64,000 nucleotides of DNA from Amaurobius ferox (Eukaryota; Arthropoda; Arachnida; Araneae; Amaurobiidae): the NCBI GenBank assembly GCA_951213105.1, contig OX578146.1, forward strand, positions 108,673,776-108,737,775, in the 5' to 3' direction. Below are positions 34,285-45,742 of this stretch, in pieces (the first letter of the stretch is position 1; each line of letters begins with the position of its first letter). The notes under the pieces are model-generated. The model searched no databases, was not told where the DNA came from, and saw only the letters and a program-made list of their open reading frames with translations. The position numbers were made by a program, and so were the translations under genes.

Positions 34285-34352
34285 CAACAGGGAATAGAAA
34301 CCCTGGATCTTCGAAATGGCCAGGCCATGCTCTACCGTTGAGCTACTGGGAC
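34285..34352 (-). pseudogene. tRNA-like sequence, probably a SINE head
   Basis: Minus strand: GTCCCAGTAGCTCAACGGTA then GAGC forms a good D-arm, and CAGGG...CCCTG a T-arm with B-box-like GGTTTCTATTCCC. The acceptor ends (GTCCCAG and TTGGAGC) do not pair, so it is not a functional tRNA gene. Sequence beyond it on the minus strand may be SINE body. Confidence 0.5.
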
Positions 34353-34469
34353 GAAATCGCAAGCTCTTATTGTTGAAGTGAGTGAACGCAGCAGTACGTG
34401 AAACCTACATTGAAATTCATAGGATAAAGCATAATGATATGGAGGCATGATGATATATATACACAGAAA

Positions 34470-34900
34470 TCTTGGACATTTATTTGCGTCCAACATTGGA
34501 CTGGTATAAAATAGCAAGAGGGAACTTTTGTGTATCAATATGGTAACAATCCAAAGCATACCTCATAGGTGGCTACTGGGTGTATTCAAGATAATACCTT
34601 TTTTGTTCTTGAGTGGCCTCCTTAGCCTCCAGATCTAAATCTGATTGAGCATGCATGGTGTCTTCTCAACATATGTGTTTCACATTATTCTGACATTCCA
34701 AACTTTATGAATACGACAATATTATACAAAACGATTTAAAAAATTAAATTGACTCTCTGACAAAACTTAATGAAGCTGTTTTAAAAGCTAAATGAAGATA
34801 CACTAATTATTAAAAAGGTAATTATATTTTTTGATGTCAGAGATTGGCATTTTAGTTTCGCATCAAATTCCTCCTAATGTTTTGCTTACCTATTAATTGC
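34470..34900 (+). pseudogene. Tc1-like transposase, C-terminal remnant
   Basis: Plus strand with frameshifts and stops: a NNPKHTS motif (family DNDPKHTS) near 34545-34565, an IQDN stretch, VLEWPP near 34608, then PDLNLIEHAW at about 34630-34660 with the catalytic glutamate, and an end resembling KLNEAVLKAK. These are the last two catalytic regions of a DD34E Tc1 transposase. The N-terminal DNA-binding part is missing. Non-functional. Confidence 0.75.
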
Positions 34901-35630
34901 ATTTTATGAAATAAATATGTAATTTTTCTTCTCAAACTAAGTGTTTCAAATTTATTAGTTAATTTAGTTAGTGCATTTGCAATCGGTTTTATAGATTGAG
35001 ATATTTACTGAGTTGCATTCCAATACTTCAATGTTTAATGCACTTTTAAAGTATTGGAGGAGATAGGGGGGGGGGGCACTGCATTTAAGTTAGCGTGTAT
35101 TAAAGTGTTCTCTTTCCTATATTAGATTACACTACATATACTTAAGAACAGTTCCAATCCAGCTAAAAAACATGCAACATTATCAGAATCCTTAACATAC
35201 TAAACAAATCACTTATAATCACAGTCTTTCAAAACCTCGAACTTATAAAAATTAGATTTTTAAAGGTGGTGACGTCACTTTTCTTAACAGCATAAACACT
35301 CTCCACCTGAATTATCGCACGCAATTTCTCTTCATTTGCATAGTTTTTATCTCGACTAAGCTTTTTCCAATAATTCTGCAGGCACAAAGTTTGCGCTCAA
35401 TTTCACGGTCTCTGTCAATGATTTTATTGCCATTAGGCGCTTGGGTTCGGATTATTGGCTGGCGTGATTTTTCGCTTGGCGATCGAAGAAAAATATTTTT
35501 CCACTGCCTCTATCGATAGTATCATGTATCTGCATTGTGAGGTCATTTTAGTGTTGAAAAGAGATGTGATTCTTATATTCTGAAACAGGAATCTGTCTCA
35601 CAGCGGATCGCATATATTTTTTTTTACATA
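34901..35630. other. unassigned, possible single-copy DNA at 35270-35540
   Basis: A G run at 35067-35075. The stretch 35270-35540 is less AT-rich and not shared with any repeat here. It contains CAATGATTTTATTGCC and ATTTGCATAG words. No gene recognised. Confidence 0.35.
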
Positions 35631-36310
35631 CATGGTACGTATATGAAAAGTATTGTGACGAGATCGAAAATTTGAATTCGAGTTTTCGACGGAAGAACAT
35701 GTTTCAAGCTTTCCTGAACTCAAATCGGACATCTTTCAGGTCATATTCGTGTCTGTGTATATATGTTAGTGTGTATGTGTGTTAGTGTGTATGTATGTTA
35801 GTGTGTATGTATGTATGTTAGTGTGTATGTGTATTACTGTGTATATATTTCAGTGTGTAAAACCCAGGCCGCCCCACTTACCCTAAGGTTGGAGGAGCAA
35901 TTTGAACGGTGGATAATATATTTTAGTGTGTGTGTGTGTGTGTGTGTACGCGTGTATATATGTTAGTGTAGAAAACCCAGGCCGCCCCATTCACCCTAAG
36001 GTTTGAGCAGCAATCTGAGCGGTCAATAATATATTTTAGTGTGTGTGTGTGTGTGTGTATGCGTGTACGGTGTATGTATGTTAGTGTATGTGTCCATGAG
36101 TCTGTAGACGCGATATCTCGCAAACGAAAGGCGTTTCGAAATTTAAAAAAATGTACGATTATTACAAGTCTACCAGTAAATACTGGAACCTTATTAGTTC
36201 GAAAAGAGTTCAAACATTCGGAAGACTCCCCCCCCCCCCCCCCTAAATTTTTGAATGAATTTTTAAAAAAATCCATAAAATGCACTCAATGTTACATAAA
36301 AAATAACAAT
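35631..36310 (+). mobile_element. family D element with expanded microsatellite
   Basis: Degraded head TTTTACATACATGGTACGTA then TATGAAAAGTATTG. Then GACGAGATCGAAAATTTGAA, GAGTTTTCGACGGAAGAACA, a long TG/TATG repeat (35750-36090), GACGCGATATCTCGCAAAC, and a C run at 36228-36243. Two related units of about 110 bp (near 35865 and 35975) contain AACCCAGGCCGCCCCA within the microsatellite. The 3' end is missing. Confidence 0.6.
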
Positions 36311-36728
36311 GAAAAAGAAGTTTTCGACCCAAACCCGCAGCACGAGAGCTGAATAACTGACCCACAATAAAACTGTATTTCAAAATTCAATGTTTTTAAA
36401 TCTCCAACGCATATGCATAATTTTCTGTTATTCACATTTTATATAACATCCGTTAAAGAATTTATCCGGATTACTCTCATTAAAAAAATACGATAAAGTA
36501 CAAGTCCTTAAAAATAAGTTTCGCGCGTAGATCCGCAATGCGACCCACAACTTGGAAATATAAAAACAACCCAACCCGAAACTTATAAAGGAAGCCTAAT
36601 ACGAAACCGATCTGCAAAGATAGCCTGCGGATACACCACGTCACTCGATGCAAGACACTACTCTGAACTTCGGGTTCGATCCCACGAGCCCAATCAGAAA
36701 GACGGCTCTGGTTTAAAGTTTATATATA
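36311..36728. other. unassigned; one tRNA B-box-like word
   Basis: At 36675-36700 CTTCGGGTTCGATCCCACGA is a B-box-like sequence preceded by weak A-box-like sequence, perhaps a degraded SINE. Nothing else. Confidence 0.3.
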
Positions 36729-37527
36729 TCTAACATAATAAAAGAGGATGCCTGTCTGTCGGTCGCGTAGCGAAACACCTCAGCGACACACAGCTAAGAA
36801 ATTTGGTACAGTGATACTTCAGGTCAGATCACAAGACACTTAGAAACGATTTTTTTTTATTAGAATTAGTTTTCAAGTTATTGTATGTAAAAGCACAATT
36901 TTGAGCGATGATCACACAAATCGATTCTTCATCGATCGAAAATATAATTGCACAGTTTTCATCTTCTAGACACTATCGGAAAAATCGAAAAATGTTTATT
37001 ATAACGAGCTTTGAACCGAAACCCCAAGATAATTCCTTCACATTTATTTAAACAACAACAACTTCGAAATATGCCTATTTTAAGCTATTTCATTTTCACT
37101 TTCTCATATCAGAGAATTGAAGATTCACATGATTATAATTTTTGGTATAAATATAAAGAGATCGTATTCTAATTAAAAAATTAATGACTATTTTTTTTTT
37201 AATTTCTATAAATTTTTAAGTGGGTCCATAAAATTTGCGATTTTGAAATCAACCGAGAGTCTGCTCCGACTTCTAGACATTACAACTGGGAACGTATTCG
37301 GTGCGACGGGTGACGTATGTGACAGAAAAATACATAATCCGAAGTCGTGACGTCAGAACATGTTATTCTCTTTCCATGGTATTCTTCTTCTTATTATTAT
37401 TATTTGTTCTAAATGAGCGTATTAGCAAAACGTTGTTTATTTTTTGAGAATTATCAGCGAGTTCCGGTGTAATTTTAATAAGAGGTTTGCATCTTAAATC
37501 CCGGATAACGCCGGGAATTCGTTCTAA
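36729..37527 (+). mobile_element. Helitron with canonical termini, non-autonomous
   Basis: Starts TC (36729) after A, ends CTAA (37524-37527) before T, so the insertion lies between A and T without target duplication. A five-pair hairpin CCCGG-ATAACG-CCGGG (37500-37515) stands 8 bp before CTAA. These are defining Helitron features. The 5' region reads CTGTCTGTCGGTCGCGTAGC and later AAATTTGGTACAGTGA, resembling the 5' block of families A and C. There is no Rep/helicase coding. Confidence 0.7.
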
Positions 37528-37885
37528 TTAAAAATAACCAATGATAAAACTTTGAAATCTCAACAAACAAGATACCATCTATAAGCGATATTACTCTAAA
37601 ATCACCCTATAATGAACTTTCAGTACAACAATATTTTGGGTATAACGAGTCTTTTTACAAAATACGTAGTACATATTTCTAATTTTTTTTTTTTTGTTCT
37701 TTTATGAACATCGACCATCCTCGTAACAAACGCTGAATTTTAGTGAACAATCTAGTGAACAGTCTAGTTCGTTAGCATGTATCAAATAAAGATATAAACA
37801 CAATATTAGAAACAATGAAATACTGCACATGTTTTGTATTAAATGTGTATGAACATTAATGTGAAACATATGTATTATTTAATTT
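37528..37885. other. unassigned AT-rich sequence
   Basis: Nothing recognised. Confidence 0.3.
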
Positions 37886-39115
37886 TTCCTGTTGTTCCTT
37901 ATATCATATATATTGGAAAATTCACTGTGGCTGATATTGAATAAATTAAATACTATTTCATTGTTTCTTATACTTCATATCATGTATATTGGAAAATTTA
38001 CTGTCGCTGGTACTGAACAAATAAAATATTCTTTTATTGTTTCTTGTGTCATATATAGTGGAAAAATAACTGTGGCTAATACTGAATAAATTAATTATTA
38101 CTTTCCTTATATACATAATGTATAAGGAAAGTATTGTGACAGGGTCGAAAATTCGAATTCGAGTTTTCGAAGGGAGAGCACGTTTCAAGCATCCCTGATC
38201 ACGAATGAAACATTTTTGAGGTGATGTCTGTGAGTGTGTGTGTGCGCGCGAAAGTATGTGTGTGTGTGTGTGTGTGTGTGTCAGTGAGTCTGTGGAGACG
38301 ATAACTAACGAGCGAATTGACCGATTCAAACCAAATTTGGTACAAAAATCACAATCCGTAAACACTGGAAGCCTATTGTTTTTATACGCAATCGAATGTT
38401 CAGAACCTCCCTAAATTTTCGAGTGAAATTTTGAAAAAATCGTCAAAAAATCAAAACCGTTAATAAAGTTACGCAAATAGACATTTCTTATGTAATGTTT
38501 CATTAGAAAACGATTGACATAAATTTTAGAACGCTAACATGAACCGTTCTCGAGATATTGCACATTTTTCAAAAAAATTATCAAAAAGTCATATAAAATT
38601 AAAAAAAAAATATTTCCTATTGAGAAACATGTTCACTTTTCATATGTAATACCATGCGATAAATTTGGTAACATCATTCTCGTGGAACTAGCTCGTTCCA
38701 TTCAGGAAAAAAGATACTTTGAGCAATACTTTTGTATTTGAATGTCAATAGTCATTTATCTGCTGTAAGAATAACTTATTTCTCCGTCCATAACGCTTGG
38801 CGAGATTTTGGCGAAATGTCGCCAACTTGGCGACATTTTAAATTGGTGCCAAATTAACAAAAATCTCGCCAAATGGATAAAAATGACGCCAAATCAATCA
38901 AAATGACGACTAACTGAAGAAAATTCAATATCTTGGAAAAAATATAAGTATGTACTATAAGAAGAACATTTTTTTCAACTGTAAAAGTAGCAAATTCATT
39001 GCATTATATAAGGAAAGTCATATGCTGCCCACATCAGATTTTTTTTTTTATTGTTCCTTATATACTATATTGGAACATTTGCTGTAGCTGATACTGAACA
39101 AATTAAATATGAAGT
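37886..39115. repeat. ~70-bp minisatellite interrupted by a family A element
   Basis: Three units (37891-38097) and a fourth (39050-39115) each run TTGTTCCTTATA..ATATTGGAAAATT.ACTGT.GCTGATACTGAA.AAATTAAAT. Family A copy 6 sits between units three and four, so the array existed before the insertion. Confidence 0.8.
38098..39049 (+). mobile_element. family A element, copy 6
   Basis: Complete copy. Head ACTTTCCTTATATACATAAT then TATAAGGAAAGTATTG, TG/GC run with GAAAGTATGTG (38231-38280), GACGATAACTAACGAGCGAA, GGCGA/TCGCC block shortened (38800-38890), and tail AAGTCATATGCTGCCCACAT then CAGATTTTTTTTT. Confidence 0.9.
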
Positions 39116-39321
39116 AAAAAATAAATCAATAAGTTAATAAATTGATTTTACTTGATATGGAAAGAAATAAAGATTTATTGTTTAGAAAAGAAAACAAATT
39201 GAAAGAAACCAAATTATGTGTGGCTAGCGCTAAAGATTAACACGAACTGACTACAATGCCAGGAACTAGCGGTCGCTTTTTTAAAAGCAACATTTTTTCG
39301 CAATCATTTTTTTTTCAGAAA
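39116..39321. other. unassigned
   Basis: AT-rich; nothing recognised. Confidence 0.3.
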
Positions 39322-39705
39322 ATAAACAAAACAAAAAACAAACGCATTCGCTACGCCACTAAGTCCTAAATAAGCACCTTTGTCCCAGGTTTGGTCCGCT
39401 ACGGGGGCGCATATGCCCCACAGTCCACTTTCGCGATTCTGTTTCAGACTAAATGCTACCTATTTAAAAAATATACGAATGTTGTGATGTTTTTGTTTTC
39501 GTACCTTATGGTTATAAACAAAACAAAAAACAAACGCATCCGCTACGCCACTAAGTCCTAAATAAGCACCTTTGTCCCAGGTTTGGTCCGCTACGGGGGC
39601 GCATATGCCCCACAGTCCACTTTTGCGATTCTATTTCAAACTAAATGTCACCTATTTAAAAAATTTACGAATCTTGTGATGTTTTTGTTTTTGTACCTTA
39701 TGGTC
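39322..39705. repeat. 192-bp tandem duplication, two units
   Basis: Units 39322-39513 and 39514-39705 differ at only a few positions. Each has a GC-richer core CCCAGGTTTGGTCCGCTACG then GGGGCGCATATGCCCCACAG (the latter self-complementary) and an AAACAAAACAAAAAACAAAC start. No coding frame. Confidence 0.9.
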
Positions 39706-39785
39706 ATAAATAATGCGAGAACGAAAAATGTATTTGAGTCTTTACAGAAAGTCATATATTAGCCCACATCACATTTATTTCATTT
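39706..39785 (+). mobile_element. family E 3'-end fragment
   Basis: TTTGAGTCTTTACAGAAAGT then CATATATTAGCCCACATCAC and a T-rich end match the E tail. The GC-rich duplication lies where the E body would be. Confidence 0.5.
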
Positions 39786-40377
39786 AAACCAAGATATAAA
39801 TAAAATAAATATTATTTTATTTATAAAGACACAAAAACTCAAAGACCTCCAGAAAAATATTTATAAAATTTCTCATATAACACCCACACGTTTATATGAC
39901 CCAATTCCAGCTATTGGAAAATAAGCAAAAAGTATAACAAAGAAAAAGCTCTGTAGCACCCTATAGAAGTTTCCATCAGGATGCTGATACTTCTCTTATT
40001 TAACACCACCCCCACCTTAGAGCAAACACTCGAATTCAGACCGACTACAACTCATCTCTTTGTAGTGTAACCTCCCTCCTTCTCCCATTCTCCACTATTC
40101 CTCGCGAAAATAAACCCTAAAAAAGATCCTCTTCCTATTCTTCATTCCTTTCCGTTATTCACCCCCCCCCCTCCCCCCGTCTCTTCAGCTCTGAATTGTA
40201 TTTAAAGAAAACAACTCCACGGTAATGTGGAGGTGAGGGATAATATTTTGAGTGAGAAATACAATGACGTCTGAAACAGATTTCTGGATGTTTGGTTTCA
40301 ACTCAGATTCCTGACAGAACTAGCTTTCCATGGAAACGGCGGCAAAATATACTTTGGAATAAATAGTGTACAATTAA
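39786..40377. other. unassigned, CT-rich patch
   Basis: 40060-40190 is strongly pyrimidine-rich with C runs at about 40161-40177. No gene recognised. Confidence 0.3.
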
Positions 40378-41159
40378 AAAAATATGATGTAAGTAGCACA
40401 TGACTTTCTCTACGGACTCAAATTCATCATCCCTTTATTTCATTAATAATTCATTAAATTCAGTTTAATTGCACTAAATAACACGTATAATCAATTGAAA
40501 TAACACTGAATTTACACGTTTAATTTAGCTGTCGTTTTCATTTGGTAACTGGGCTTATTCGCAAAACTGGGCTTATCCGCAAAAATACGAAGATACCGAA
40601 AATATCTCGAGAATGGCTAGTTCTAGAGTAATGGAGTTGGTCTTATTATTTCATCGTCAAAAATTACACATATAAAACAAGTCCCCCACTGGGTTCCGGT
40701 CTAAATTGGGTGGCACTTCCCGACCGTCCAAACAGTTACCTTACACCTTTCTGGTAGGTCGGACGGTCTGGGTTTCAACCACAACAACATATAAAACAAG
40801 CATTTAATTGATATTTTTTAGCATACGTAGTCTTATTTTACATTTTAACGATTTTTGAGGGCCATTTCGCAAAAAAAAGCAGGTTCTTTTATTCCGAATC
40901 ATACTAAATTCTAATCAGCACCAGTGTCACCCACAAAGGACTTACCTACCTAATTTTATGAAATTCGGCCAACTAGTTTTTGAGTTAAAGTGGATACATA
41001 CATTGCACAGGCAGAGAGACACACAGACGTCACACAAAAAACAATTTTTTCGTGTTCTAGAAGTTCCAAAAAGTGCAGATTCTCCGAAAACTCGAGTTGC
41101 GATTTTCGGCATGATTCCAATACTTTCCTTATACATTAATATATATTGCAGGAAAAGTA
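40378..41159 (-). mobile_element. family E element interrupted by a SINE
   Basis: The left end is the tail, ATGATGTAAGTAGCACATGA then CTTTCTCTACGGACTCAAAT. The right end is the head, CAATACTTTCCTTATACATT with TATTGCAGGAAAAGTA. The body has GGGCCATTTCGCAAAAAAAA, CCGAATCATACTAAATTCTA, GGATACATACATTGCACAGG and CTCGAGTTGCGATTTTCGG. The S1 fragment at 40682-40786 splits it. Confidence 0.75.
40682..40786 (+). mobile_element. S1 SINE, 5'-truncated, with 14-bp target duplication
   Basis: Only the last ~100 bp of S1 (CCACTGGGTTCCGGTCTAAA to GGTCTGGGTTTCAACCACAA) flanked by ACATATAAAACAAG at 40668-40681 and 40787-40800. 5' truncation with target duplication is the signature of LINE-driven retroposition. 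Confidence 0.9.
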
Positions 41160-41184
41160 AAAATATCTGCAGTGTTATTTTCCA

Positions 41185-41400
41185 CTCGGATTTTATTATG
41201 CATTCATATCCCGTAGCGTTTAATTCTACTTATGTCACAATCATTATCAGAAAGGGAGAAGAAAAAGAAATTTCCAGATTTCGTAATTATTCTTTCAAAA
41301 AAAATTCGCAGAAATAATTATCAAAAAGTTTATTTTTGCAAGTTGGCAACAGCTTGGTGACGCCGATGGATGCATTTGGCTTATCTGTATTAATATAAAT
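41185..41400. repeat. dispersed repeat G, copy 2
   Basis: Same segment as 31580-31780 (ATTATCAGAAAGGGAG, CAACAGCTTGG, GCATTTGGCTTATCTGTATT). Function unknown. Confidence 0.5.
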
Positions 41401-41632
41401 ACCAGTAAATGCATAACCTCAGCTATCACTTTTTGTCTATTCGTGAAGTTTCTTTAATGTGCCATAGCCCCTTTATCCCGTATAATTTCAGTTGCAATGT
41501 ATAATACCAATATAAATGTGAAAAATCGCGGAACTTTGAAACTGCAATTGAAACGTTTGGGGTCCCACTACCTCCGCCTATTTCCGTAAAATCAGTTCAA
41601 ATGATCAATTTCTGCCTTATACCATATAATAC
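41401..41632. other. unassigned
   Basis: No feature recognised. Confidence 0.3.
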
Positions 41633-42060
41633 TGTTACGAATATTTCACGGTACACTGCCTGTCTCTGAGGAAAAACGACATTTACAGGCAACCATTATT
41701 ATTTGGAGGTCCGGATTGCTCAAATTTGGCGAAATATCGCTCACTTGAAAACAACTCGAACTCTGTAGATTAGTGTGACGTCGATTTTTCTAGAAATTTC
41801 CACAGAAGGTATATAAGCCAGTCATCGTTCAGTCAGAAGAGATTGATGTGAAACGAATCAAAGTGAATTGTGAATGCGGCAGTGTCTTGAGAATATAATA
41901 GTTTGTTTTGTGAATGAGTTGAGTATTTAATTGATGGTTTATTGTATCTAATAGTTGTTTTATAGCTTTGTAAGTTAACTAGAGAATTATAAGATGTATA
42001 TTGTTCATATTTAAGCCTAATGGTGTTTTTAATAAAGAATTTGTTATCCAGAAATTTGGA
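41633..42060 (+). repeat. solo-LTR-like unit with promoter and polyadenylation signals
   Basis: Starts TGTTACGAATATTTC, a common start of Ty3/Gypsy-type LTRs. A TATATAA box is at 41810-41816, followed by GCCAGTCATCGTTCAGTC, and AATAAAG at 42031-42037. Related units: 20735-20915, and on the minus strand 54149-54538 and 54558-55000. The 3' end is probably lost at about 42060 because the relatives continue past CCAGAAATTT. No gag or pol nearby. Confidence 0.55.
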
Positions 42061-42400
42061 TGGAAACCGGATTCAGAAAACTGGAAGTAACATCTCCAAA
42101 ACCGGAAATGGAAATTCTTAGTGAACTCCTATCCGTTCCATTATTCGATGCTGCATCCATATCAATCAGTATCTAAGCTCTAGTCAATCTTTAGAAATAG
42201 ATGTTGCAAGGAAAATGTAATATTTTTTAATCGGAGCTCACATCTCTAGAACCGTAAGTGGAAATCTTTAGTGAAACCTTCAATTCTCACTAGAATTTAA
42301 TGCTGATTTCATATCAGTCATCATCTAAGCTGTGTCAAAAGCAAATTCTGAAAATAAAACAGATGTTTCAAGTACAGATATGGGTTTGACTCCACTGTTT
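42061..42400 (+). repeat. ~155-bp repeat (family R), two units
   Basis: Units carry AACATCTCCAAAACCGGAAA-like, GGAAATTCTTAGTGAACTCC, TTCGATGCTGCATCCATATC, CATCTAAGCTC and AATAGATGTT..AAGGAAAATG. The same unit recurs at 44470-46020 and 59560-60260. Confidence 0.75.
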
Positions 42401-42477
42401 TAGGGGAAATTTTTCAGCCCCTTATTTTCCTTTTTCTCTTTTCAATTATTTTGATATAATACTCTTTCCAAACTATT

Positions 42478-42620
42478 TTTTACTTTCCCTACATTACATG
42501 GTAATATATACGGAAGTATTAAAATAGTGTCGAAAATCGTAACTCGAGTTTCCGACGGATCTACACTTTTCGAGTACTCTAGAGCCCGGAAAACCATTTT
42601 AGTGTGTGTGTGCAACACTT
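42478..42620 (+). mobile_element. family E head fragment
   Basis: TTACTTTCCCTACATTACAT with GGTAATATATACGGAAGTAT, then TAACTCGAGTTTCCGACGGA and a short TG run (42602-42612). Truncated after the microsatellite. Confidence 0.65.
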
Positions 42621-42714
42621 TTGCACAGAGGAATCCAGAACCTATTCAAAATTATTAAAATTTTAAAATGGTTAAAAGAAAATATATGTAATAATTATCT
42701 AACTCGATTTTGCT
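42621..42714. other. unassigned
   Basis: Short stretch, nothing recognised. Confidence 0.3.
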
Positions 42715-43260
42715 TTACCAGCTTCCCCCCCCCCTCCCCCATTCCCAACAACTTCACGGAGATCTAAAAAGCTAAATTTTTGCACACTTTTTGTATTGAT
42801 GATGGAACAGGACCAACAGGAGCCGGATTTTTAATTTCCCCCTTCTGGTCGTCGAAGCTAACACGTTTTTTTTTCTTTTTTAGAAAAGTCTTTCCAGACC
42901 AATTAGAAGCCTCTCCGGTGACCTAGAAGGCATTCTGTGCAAACATATAGTATCAGCTACGGCTCAGAGCATAACAAAGATTTCGATTCCCTCTCGGGGG
43001 GGGGGGGGGCTATAAACTAAGGGTTAGACTATCCAGAAGCCCCTCCCCGAACACTTAAAACGTTGAACCCTTGCACACTTATAGTATCACGGAGCATTAA
43101 GTAACAAGGTCAAATTCTTTATTTCTCTCCCAGGGTCAAAAAACCTTATGAGACTCCTCCAAAGCCCCCCCCCCCCCCCGCAACGACCTTGGAAACTGAA
43201 ACCTTGCACAGTGATAGTATCGACAACGGGACAAAACTTAACTGATTCAATTTCTGATTA
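42715..43260. repeat. diverged tandem repeat (~110-180 bp, four units) with G/C runs
   Basis: Four loose units each contain an AGCCCCTCC or C-run start, a GACCTT..AAA segment, CTTGCACACTTATAGTATC-like sequence, and a CTCTC-GGGG or CCCAGGG segment. G and C runs at about 42725-42733, 42997-43009 and 43166-43179 occupy equivalent places. Confidence 0.6.
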
Positions 43261-43306
43261 AAACAACTAAAGTTTCCATGCTAAGCGCTATAAATTGTTA
43301 AACAAT

Positions 43307-43919
<613 letters not shown>

Positions 43920-44330
43920 CCGGATTTAAGACCGGAATTATACATTTTCAGAGGGGGGGAGGGGGGGGGCGCTCTCCCATTTTTATATTCCGGAAATTGG
44001 AAGGTTTATTTTCGAAGAGATCTTGCTAAATCCTCTTCTCCTCGATATTTTGGAGATACGGAAATATGCCTGAGGGCTGTGCAGTTCTCGAGGTTTGTTA
44101 TTTTGGTCGTGGAAGAAAAAAAAAGTTGGTTATCTGTCAAGATAGCCTTGACAGCGATGTTTGATATGTTCCGATATGCAAGTTGGGGGTTAAATTTTCA
44201 TTCGGTATTTCTAAAGAAGTGTTTTTTTTTTCTTGTGTGTGAATGATATTTGATAGGCTGGATTTTGAATGTTTTTTTCCAGGGTTTATATAAAGAAGTG
44301 TGGATAATAAGCAAGTAGCAATTTTTCTCG
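43920..44330. repeat. diverged direct duplication, partner at 46800-47110
   Basis: Shared in order: TTATACATTTTC, CTCGATATTTTGG.GATA, ATGCCTG.GGGCTG, a GTCAAGAT-AGCCTTGACAG-like segment, ATGCAAGT, TGAAATTTTCATT-like sequence and GGCTGGATT. Each copy lies next to family R units. Confidence 0.6.
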
Positions 44331-44927
44331 CTATTCTCAAACTAACAGAAACAAAAAAAATTATGTGGTTCTCATAAGATGACAAATGGTGCATGCATTT
44401 TTATTTTTGACGCAACTATTACGCATTTTTATTCTCTTTTGCATACTTATTTCGTGCAATCATATGCATTTTCGCAAAAACAGAGTGTCATCTCCAGAAC
44501 TGGAAATCCTTAGTAACCCCTCTCCCTATCACCTTCTGGAATTTGATGCTGAATCAATATCCGTCATCATCTAAATTTACATCTATCTATAGCCAATTCT
44601 AAGATATAGATGTTTCAAGGATTTGTTTTTGTTTTTTACTACCGAGGGAGGGGGGAATCCAGAAGAGTAAATCTTCAAAAGTAGTGACACCACCCCCCAC
44701 AAACAACTCAGAAATTTAATGCTGAATTCATATCACTCATCATCTAAGCTCTAGCTCAGGGGTGGCCAACCCGCGGCCCGTGGGCCGCATGCGGCCCGCC
44801 TTGAATAATTTTGCGGCCCGCGAGATTCATTACAACTTTACAAAATACGATTATTTTGTGCAATATTTTTGTTTTTAGTGTAGTGTTTTGTAACAAATAA
44901 ATCCCATAACTGTTTCTATTTTACACG

Positions 44928-45302
44928 TTGCTTCTGTTTTTATACATACTTAGAAGTGGGCAGTATTGCATTTTAGAAAAATACAAAAAATTATTTGAAA
45001 TATATTCATCTCCCTTTCATGTCGATGTCGAGTCGGCCCCAGAATATCTCCAAATGGAACTGATTGACTTACAATGCAATAATGAATTAAAACACATTTT
45101 TGAAACATCAGAATCAAAAATAGATTTTTATAACACTTATGTCACAAAAGAAAAATTTTCCAATTTGAGAGATCTGGCACAAAAAGTTGTGAGCGCCTTT
45201 GGATCAACTTACACTTGTGAATCGTTTTTTTCGAAAATGAAATTTATCGAGATCGACTTGCAAAAACTAAGTGAAACAGTTGAGAAACAAATATCTCACT
45301 AA
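44928..45302 (+). pseudogene. hAT transposase C-terminal fragment
   Basis: A 124-codon open frame with the hAT C-terminal dimerisation region near the end: LRDLAQKVVSAFGSTYTCES followed by FFSKMK (about residues 80-105), typical of the group related to vertebrate GTF2IRD2-type hAT-derived proteins. An upstream stretch APEYLQMELIDLQCN (residues 37-51) also fits. The catalytic core and BED zinc finger are absent, so it cannot transpose by itself. The start codon is only the first ATG of the frame. Confidence 0.8.
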
Positions 45303-45481
45303 TTAAATAAATTAAACATTATTCGATCATTGCATTATTATTATTATATTATCTATGTTTGTATACATGAAAAATAATGAAAACAATAATAATAATTCAT
45401 TCTGTTTTAAATTTTCACTCCAATAAATGTTTGTAATGGGTCCAAATCTGATATAAAGATATATATTTTTATATGCGGCCC

Positions 45482-45742
45482 TCGGGCCGACGTGGTGGTC
45501 GAGTGGTCAGGGCATGCGTTTCCAAAGCAATCGATCGACCGCCATGTTGTGGGTTCGAGCCCCACGTAAGGCATGGATGTTGTTGTGTTGTGGGTGCAGT
45601 GTGTTTCGCCCCCCCCCCCCTCTGGTGCACCTGGGGCAACGTCCCTAGGACGGCTAAATGGATCACATATAAGGCCGAATTATGGGCGAATGACGATGAG
45701 TCAAGTGCCTGGCCATTGGCAATAATATATATATATATATAT
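45482..45742 (+). mobile_element. tRNA-derived SINE (family S2-like) nested in the hAT
   Basis: tRNA-like head with A-box TGGTGGTCGAGTGGTCAGGG and B-box GTGGGTTCGAGCCCCACG, then AAGGCATGGATGTTGTTGTG, a C run (45609-45619), GGCGAATGACGATGAGTCAA and GTGCCTGGCCATTGGCAATA, ending in (AT)n. An 11-bp direct repeat ATATGCGGCCC flanks it (45471-45481 and 45743-45753) and consists of hAT sequence. Confidence 0.85.

Noticed and set aside
34285..34352. Functional tRNA gene on the minus strand
   Set aside because: D- and T-arms are present but the acceptor stem does not pair and the anticodon arm is unclear.
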